This document shows positions 7,001 to 8,612 of a stretch of 8,612 nt of DNA, in pieces. The translations under genes and the position numbers were made by a program. This DNA is from an uncultured Opitutia bacterium (GTDB taxonomy: Bacteria; Verrucomicrobiota; Verrucomicrobiia; Opitutales; UBA953), in assembly GCA_903957465.1 (NCBI GenBank), contig CAJBPJ010000173.1, positions 1-8,612 on the forward strand, in the 5' to 3' direction. Numbering within the stretch: the stretch's first letter is position 1; the number at the start of each line of letters is the position of its first letter. Below the pieces are notes generated by a model. It did not search any database and was not told the DNA's origin. It saw only the letters and a list, made by a program, of their open reading frames with translations.

Positions 7001-7056
7001 CGGTTACTTGTCCGGCTGGCGTGAAGTCAATTGATGCGGTGGTGACAATGCTGTGA
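4024..7056 (+). CDS. Exported S8 subtilisin-like protease with inserted beta-sandwich and five Ig-like domains
   Basis: This is a 1010-residue serine protease precursor. The signal peptide is residues 1-17 (cleavage near ACRA-AEE); the C15 context (LSVAC) is a poor lipobox. An I9/fervidolysin-type prodomain spans about 22-95 (GVVLVKFRS...VEVAEPNW). The S8 catalytic domain runs from about 100 to 590. It contains Asp146 (AVIDSGV), a likely calcium loop (VDNDGNQLVDDVWGYDW, 175-191), His204 (NGHGTMVAG), the oxyanion Asn306 (AAGNES) and Ser531 (GTSFSAP), so the triad is intact. Residues about 366-515 interrupt it between Asn306 and Ser531. This insert (YDFRQGSMNGWTSW...LDVTTDDVNWYTYE...FRMRFRLQSD) resembles MAM/immune-inhibitor-A jelly-roll domains. 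Ig-like units follow at about 599-680, 682-766, 767-848, 850-931 and 932-1010; units 1, 2 and 4 carry the QW.K.G..I.GAT..TL signature, while 3 and 5 are divergent. There is no PEP-CTERM or LPxTG tail. The gene is monocistronic after a terminator. It probably digests extracellular protein, with the Ig modules giving adhesion or spacing. Confidence 0.93.
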   Translation: MRRLAIVLVLLSVACRAAEEAEPGVVLVKFRSSATADDIRRVEAAHGLSLRKEIKTFRIRIYTYQGDEVPLAKSARVATDSAVEVAEPNWVRTLKAVDPEYGNQWYLKNTGQAVDGYSGPSGFDIRWEGARQRFVERAKVRVAVIDSGVAFLHKDLVGSIHTKSAEVVGGFANQVDNDGNQLVDDVWGYDWYDQDGYPLDQNGHGTMVAGVIGATIGNGEGGAGISNSVEIRAYRVFDQFARGGVPKFRFGSSYVDDVLLSLATAVDDDCKIINLSLGGPSYSSLEAQAYRELVGLGILAVIAAGNESSDNDGTSPSYPASYDSAAIISVAAQDRTGGLASFSCWGRNSVDIAAPGTQIRAPDVSRVVVVIYDFRQGSMNGWTSWYMPGSYSVRSWSASLGYLCDHDELFYSGYLPYTDTYAQSPLISASTYAGLRIEAIGVSDLADDIATLDVTTDDVNWYTYEMFKGTNSGYVQTDISDIDYTTFRMRFRLQSDSSVEGGGVAILGVKVTAVDDFDVDNPQYGYTQGTSFSAPIVAGVAAMVWAHRPELTAAQVRDIILTTARPVAALSGKVATGGMVDADAALAKADFITGNVLPQITSNPTGGTFQSGSNVTLSAASTVGLSVTYQWRKNGVAISGATQATLTLSSISSSQAGAYDVVVTSKAGSVTSSSANVQVTTVLAIVTSPVSQLVKAGTSLTLEVVATSGALMTYQWLKNGVAIAGATQSKLEIASVQATSAGSYTVKVVSGAQEITTTAANVAVAVFTTDLPSSSAMLPGGKLTLTFKVTGITPTIIWKKDGAIISGATKSSLSVVSGTPGTSATYEAYLTTSSGVLKTNSCAVSTIVSAGAVVTAPSLVLTGSNLTLSAVTSGTGPLALQWLKKGKAIVGATSSTLQITSATLADASDYSITVKGPANTFVSKATKVAVVDVMVNKSYAPFVTLKAGSVSKLTATVTGYKGATFKWSRNGDEILGQTGATLTVNSAGTYRVTVTCPAGVKSIDAVVTML
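5119..5568 (+). other. Segment encoding the jelly-roll-like insertion in the protease
   Basis: It encodes residues about 366-515, between the S8 block ending PGTQIRAPD and the GTSFSAP serine block. The opening YDFRQGSMNGWTSW, the paired LIS.. and GLRIEAIGVSD strands, DVTTDDVNWY and the closing FRMRFRLQSD...GVAILGVKV follow the strand order of MAM/immune-inhibitor-A-like beta-sandwiches. Boundaries are approximate. No frameshift or repeat marks the junctions. Confidence 0.65.
5818..7053 (+). repeat. Five tandem Ig-like domain repeats within the protease gene
   Basis: This is about 412 codons arranged as five units of about 80 residues. Their anchors are YQWRKNGVAISGATQATL, YQWLKNGVAIAGATQSKL, IIWKKDGAIISGATKSSL, LQWLKKGKAIVGATSSTL and FKWSRNGDEILGQTGATL. 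Each unit ends in an AGxYxVxV-type strand, except unit 3, which ends ATYEAYLTT. The DNA copies are well diverged, so they are old duplications. Codon use looks more A/T-rich here than in the catalytic part. Confidence 0.85.
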
Positions 7057-7073
7057 TCGAGAGCCAGTCCGCC

Positions 7074-7153
7074 AGTCCGCTAACCAGCTAGCACCGCTAC
7101 CACCGCTACCACCGCTAACTCCGCTATCACCGCTCGCACCGCTAGTACCACTA
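7074..7153. repeat. Imperfect 9-bp tandem repeat array (CCACCGCTA)
   Basis: Nine-base units of the form NNACCGCTA run in register at 7091-7099, 7100-7108, 7109-7117, 7118-7126, 7127-7135, 7136-7144 and 7145-7153; the last is degenerate. Less regular units (AGTCCGCTA at 7074-7082, ACCAGCTA at 7083-7090) extend it leftwards. The array fills the gap between the convergent protease and ankyrin genes, and its last unit supplies the TAG stop of the ankyrin gene (7151-7153, minus strand). I see no intrinsic terminator here. Confidence 0.85.
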
Positions 7154-7594
7154 TCCCCGTATCCAGCCGATTAGTTTACTATACCAGCGGGTGGGGAGGG
7201 CGGTGTTGCCAGTGCGTTCGCGAAGTAGGGTGAGAATTTCGGTGCGGCCGAAGGTCGTGGCGAAGTCGGCTGGCGTGGAGCCACCTTGGTCGGCGAGGGG
7301 ATCGGCACCCGCATCGAGAAGCAGGCGCGCGATTTCGACGTAACCTTTGAAGGCGACACCGCCGAGTGGTGTTTGACCTTTGGCATTGCGTGCGTCGGGT
7401 GTGGCTCCGGCTTTAAGGAGAACGCGCACTGTCTCGGTGTGGCCGTGGTAGGCCGCGAGCATCAGCGGTGTATTTCCTTTGTCGTCAGTAGCGTCGACCG
7501 GAAAGCCGCGCGCGAGGAGTGCGCTGAGTTCAACGGAGCGTCCTGCGCGGGCGAGGTCGGCCGCGAGTGTGATATCGGAGGGTGCTGGCTGCAC
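7151..7594 (-). CDS. Small ankyrin-repeat protein, probable KatG accessory
   Basis: With the GTG start at 7594 this is a 147-residue protein without a signal peptide, so cytoplasmic. An N-terminal helical cap (about 7-38: ITLAADLARAGRSVELSALLARGFPVD) precedes ankyrin units at 39-71 (KGNTPLMLAAYHGHTETVRVLLKAGATPDARN), 72-104 (KGQTPLGGVAFKGYVEIARLLLDAGADP) and a third shorter unit 105-127 (GGSTPADFATTFGRTEILTLL). A tryptophan-containing tail (TRWYSKLIGWIRG) ends it. The frame is open further to a TTG at 7642, which would overlap katG by 29 nt and add 16 residues unlike an ankyrin cap; I prefer the GTG, but the start is uncertain. It lies directly after katG on the same strand. In Pseudomonas aeruginosa an ankyrin protein (AnkB) encoded beside a catalase gene is needed for full catalase activity. 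A similar supporting role, possibly in heme handling, is inferred here. Confidence 0.85.
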   Translation of the reverse strand: MQPAPSDITLAADLARAGRSVELSALLARGFPVDATDDKGNTPLMLAAYHGHTETVRVLLKAGATPDARNAKGQTPLGGVAFKGYVEIARLLLDAGADPLADQGGSTPADFATTFGRTEILTLLRERTGNTALPTRWYSKLIGWIRG

Positions 7595-7613
7595 GCGAAG
7601 CGTGGCAGGGCGA

Positions 7614-8612
7614 TTAGCGACGTGGCATGTCGAACCGGTCAAGGTTCATGACCTTGGTCCACGCGGCGACGAAGTCGCGCACGAGCAGCGGCTTGCCATC
7701 GTCACTTGCGTAGACTTCGGCGAGCGCGCGGAGCTGTGAGTTGGATCCGAAGACGAGGTCGACGGCTGTGGCGTTCCAGACGACTTGACCCGATTTGCGG
7801 TCGCGACCTTCGAAGAAGTAGTCGCAGACTTTGGCCTTCTCCCAGACTAAACTGGAATCGAGGAGGTTGACAAAGAAGTCATTGCTCAGAGCGCCAGGCT
7901 GCTTGGTGAGGACGCCGAGCCCTGGGAAGAGCACAGTGGTGTCGAGCACGCGCATCCCGCCGACGAGTACGGTCATCTCGGGTGGTGTCAGTGTGAGAAG
8001 TTGGGCGCGATCGACGAGATCCTCGGCCGCAGGGCGGTCGAGTTTACGTCCGAGGTAATTACGGAAGCCATCGTGCTTGGGTTCGAGGTAAGCGGCGGAG
8101 TCGACGTCGGTCATCGCTTGGGTGGCATCGGTACGTCCTGGGCTGAAGGGCACAGTGACGGGTACGCCAGCTTTTGCTGCAGCGACTTCGACGGCGGCAC
8201 AGCCACCGAGAACAATCACATCAGCGAGAGAGACTTTCTTGCCGCCTTTTTGGGCAGCATTGAAAGTCGTCTGCACTTTTTCGAGAACCGCGAGAATCTT
8301 GGCGAGCTCAGCGGGCTGATTAACTTCCCAATCTTTTTGAGGTGCGAGGCGAATACGCGCGCCGTTGGCGCCGCCACGTTTGTCGCTGCCGCGGAATGTT
8401 GCGGCGGAGGCCCAAGCGGTTGTGACGAGTTGGGCTGTGGTGAGACCTGAGCTGAGAAGTGTTTTCTTGAGTGCAGCGATGTCAGTAGCGTCGATCAAAG
8501 GATGGTCGACGGTGGGGACAGGATCTTGCCATGGCTGAGCGGGTGCGACGTGCGGCCCGAGGCAGCGCGAGTAAGGTCCCATGTCACGGTGCGTGAGTTT
8601 GTACCAGGCGCG
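7614..8612 (-). CDS. katG: Catalase-peroxidase KatG, C-terminal part (5' end outside window)
   Basis: There are 332 codons before the stop, open through the right edge. The first residues in the window, RAWYKLTHRDMGP, are the conserved KatG segment about midway in the ~730-residue family, so the Met at 8582 is internal and the true start lies beyond 8612. Further family blocks are WQDPVPTVDHPLID, LVTTAWASAATFRGSDKRGG, ANGARIRLAPQKDWEVNQP, ADVIVLGGCAAVE, LLTLTPPEMTVLVGGMRVL, NDFFVNLLDSSLVW, and the end FVAAWTKVMNLDRFD plus four residues. This is the C-terminal peroxidase-like domain, which lacks heme but is needed in known KatG enzymes to keep the N-terminal active site in shape. The enzyme disproportionates H2O2 and has peroxidase activity in the cytoplasm. 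The heme site and the Trp-Tyr-Met adduct lie outside the window. The visible part has no frameshift or stop. Its stop codon is 19 nt before the preferred ankyrin start. Confidence 0.97.
   Translation of the reverse strand, partial: RAWYKLTHRDMGPYSRCLGPHVAPAQPWQDPVPTVDHPLIDATDIAALKKTLLSSGLTTAQLVTTAWASAATFRGSDKRGGANGARIRLAPQKDWEVNQPAELAKILAVLEKVQTTFNAAQKGGKKVSLADVIVLGGCAAVEVAAAKAGVPVTVPFSPGRTDATQAMTDVDSAAYLEPKHDGFRNYLGRKLDRPAAEDLVDRAQLLTLTPPEMTVLVGGMRVLDTTVLFPGLGVLTKQPGALSNDFFVNLLDSSLVWEKAKVCDYFFEGRDRKSGQVVWNATAVDLVFGSNSQLRALAEVYASDDGKPLLVRDFVAAWTKVMNLDRFDMPRR

Noticed and set aside
8001..8450. Plus-strand open frame of 149 codons across katG
   Set aside because: It is antisense to conserved KatG blocks; the long frame is a by-product of GC-rich codon use.
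8580..8582. ATG as the start of a complete ~322-residue gene
   Set aside because: The frame continues upstream as RAWYKLTHRD, the conserved KatG segment, so this Met is internal.

Overview
The window looks like a piece of a Gram-negative chromosome, most probably from Verrucomicrobiota close to the Opitutales. This is inferred from protein style, not from a search. The clues are tandem Ig-like domains of the 'YQWxKNGVAIxGATxxTLxLxSxxxxxAGxYxVxVT' type on a large exported protease, a katG followed directly by an ankyrin gene, BamE-type and other lipoproteins, and genes with no readable Shine-Dalgarno sequence. By eye, base composition is higher in G+C in the katG/ankyrin block and lower in the middle of the window.

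Layout. (1) Bases 1-151 hold a degenerate GC-rich repeat cluster cut by the window edge, then an AT-rich spacer. (2) A minus-strand gene (152-736) encodes an exported YbjN-like protein. (3) A divergent spacer (737-923) carries a good -10 box for the next gene. (4) A plus-strand gene (924-1619) encodes an exported protein of unknown function with three C-terminal copies of a 20-21 residue 'TAAELLFGDAD' repeat. (5) A compact plus-strand operon (1754-3128) encodes three small lipoproteins: one BamE (SmpA/OmlA)-like, followed by two that are paralogues of each other. (6) A small probable outer-membrane beta-barrel (3284-3892) ends in a textbook intrinsic terminator (3919-3952). (7) A 1010-residue exported subtilisin-like protease (4024-7056) has a beta-sandwich-like insertion inside its catalytic domain and five Ig-like repeats. 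(8) A 9-bp tandem repeat array lies at the convergent junction (about 7074-7153). (9) On the minus strand are a small ankyrin-repeat protein and, upstream of it, the C-terminal part of catalase-peroxidase KatG, which runs off the right edge.

All seven proteins encoded from 152 to 7056 appear to be exported (five signal peptides of SPI type, three lipoprotein signals including one weak one, with the protease signal also slightly ambiguous), so this is an envelope/secretome neighbourhood. The right end is a separate cytoplasmic oxidative-stress unit in which the ankyrin protein is likely an accessory to KatG. I see no rRNA, tRNA, transposase, CRISPR array or defence system. The least explained items are the GDAD-repeat protein, the lipoprotein trio and the short intergenic repeats.
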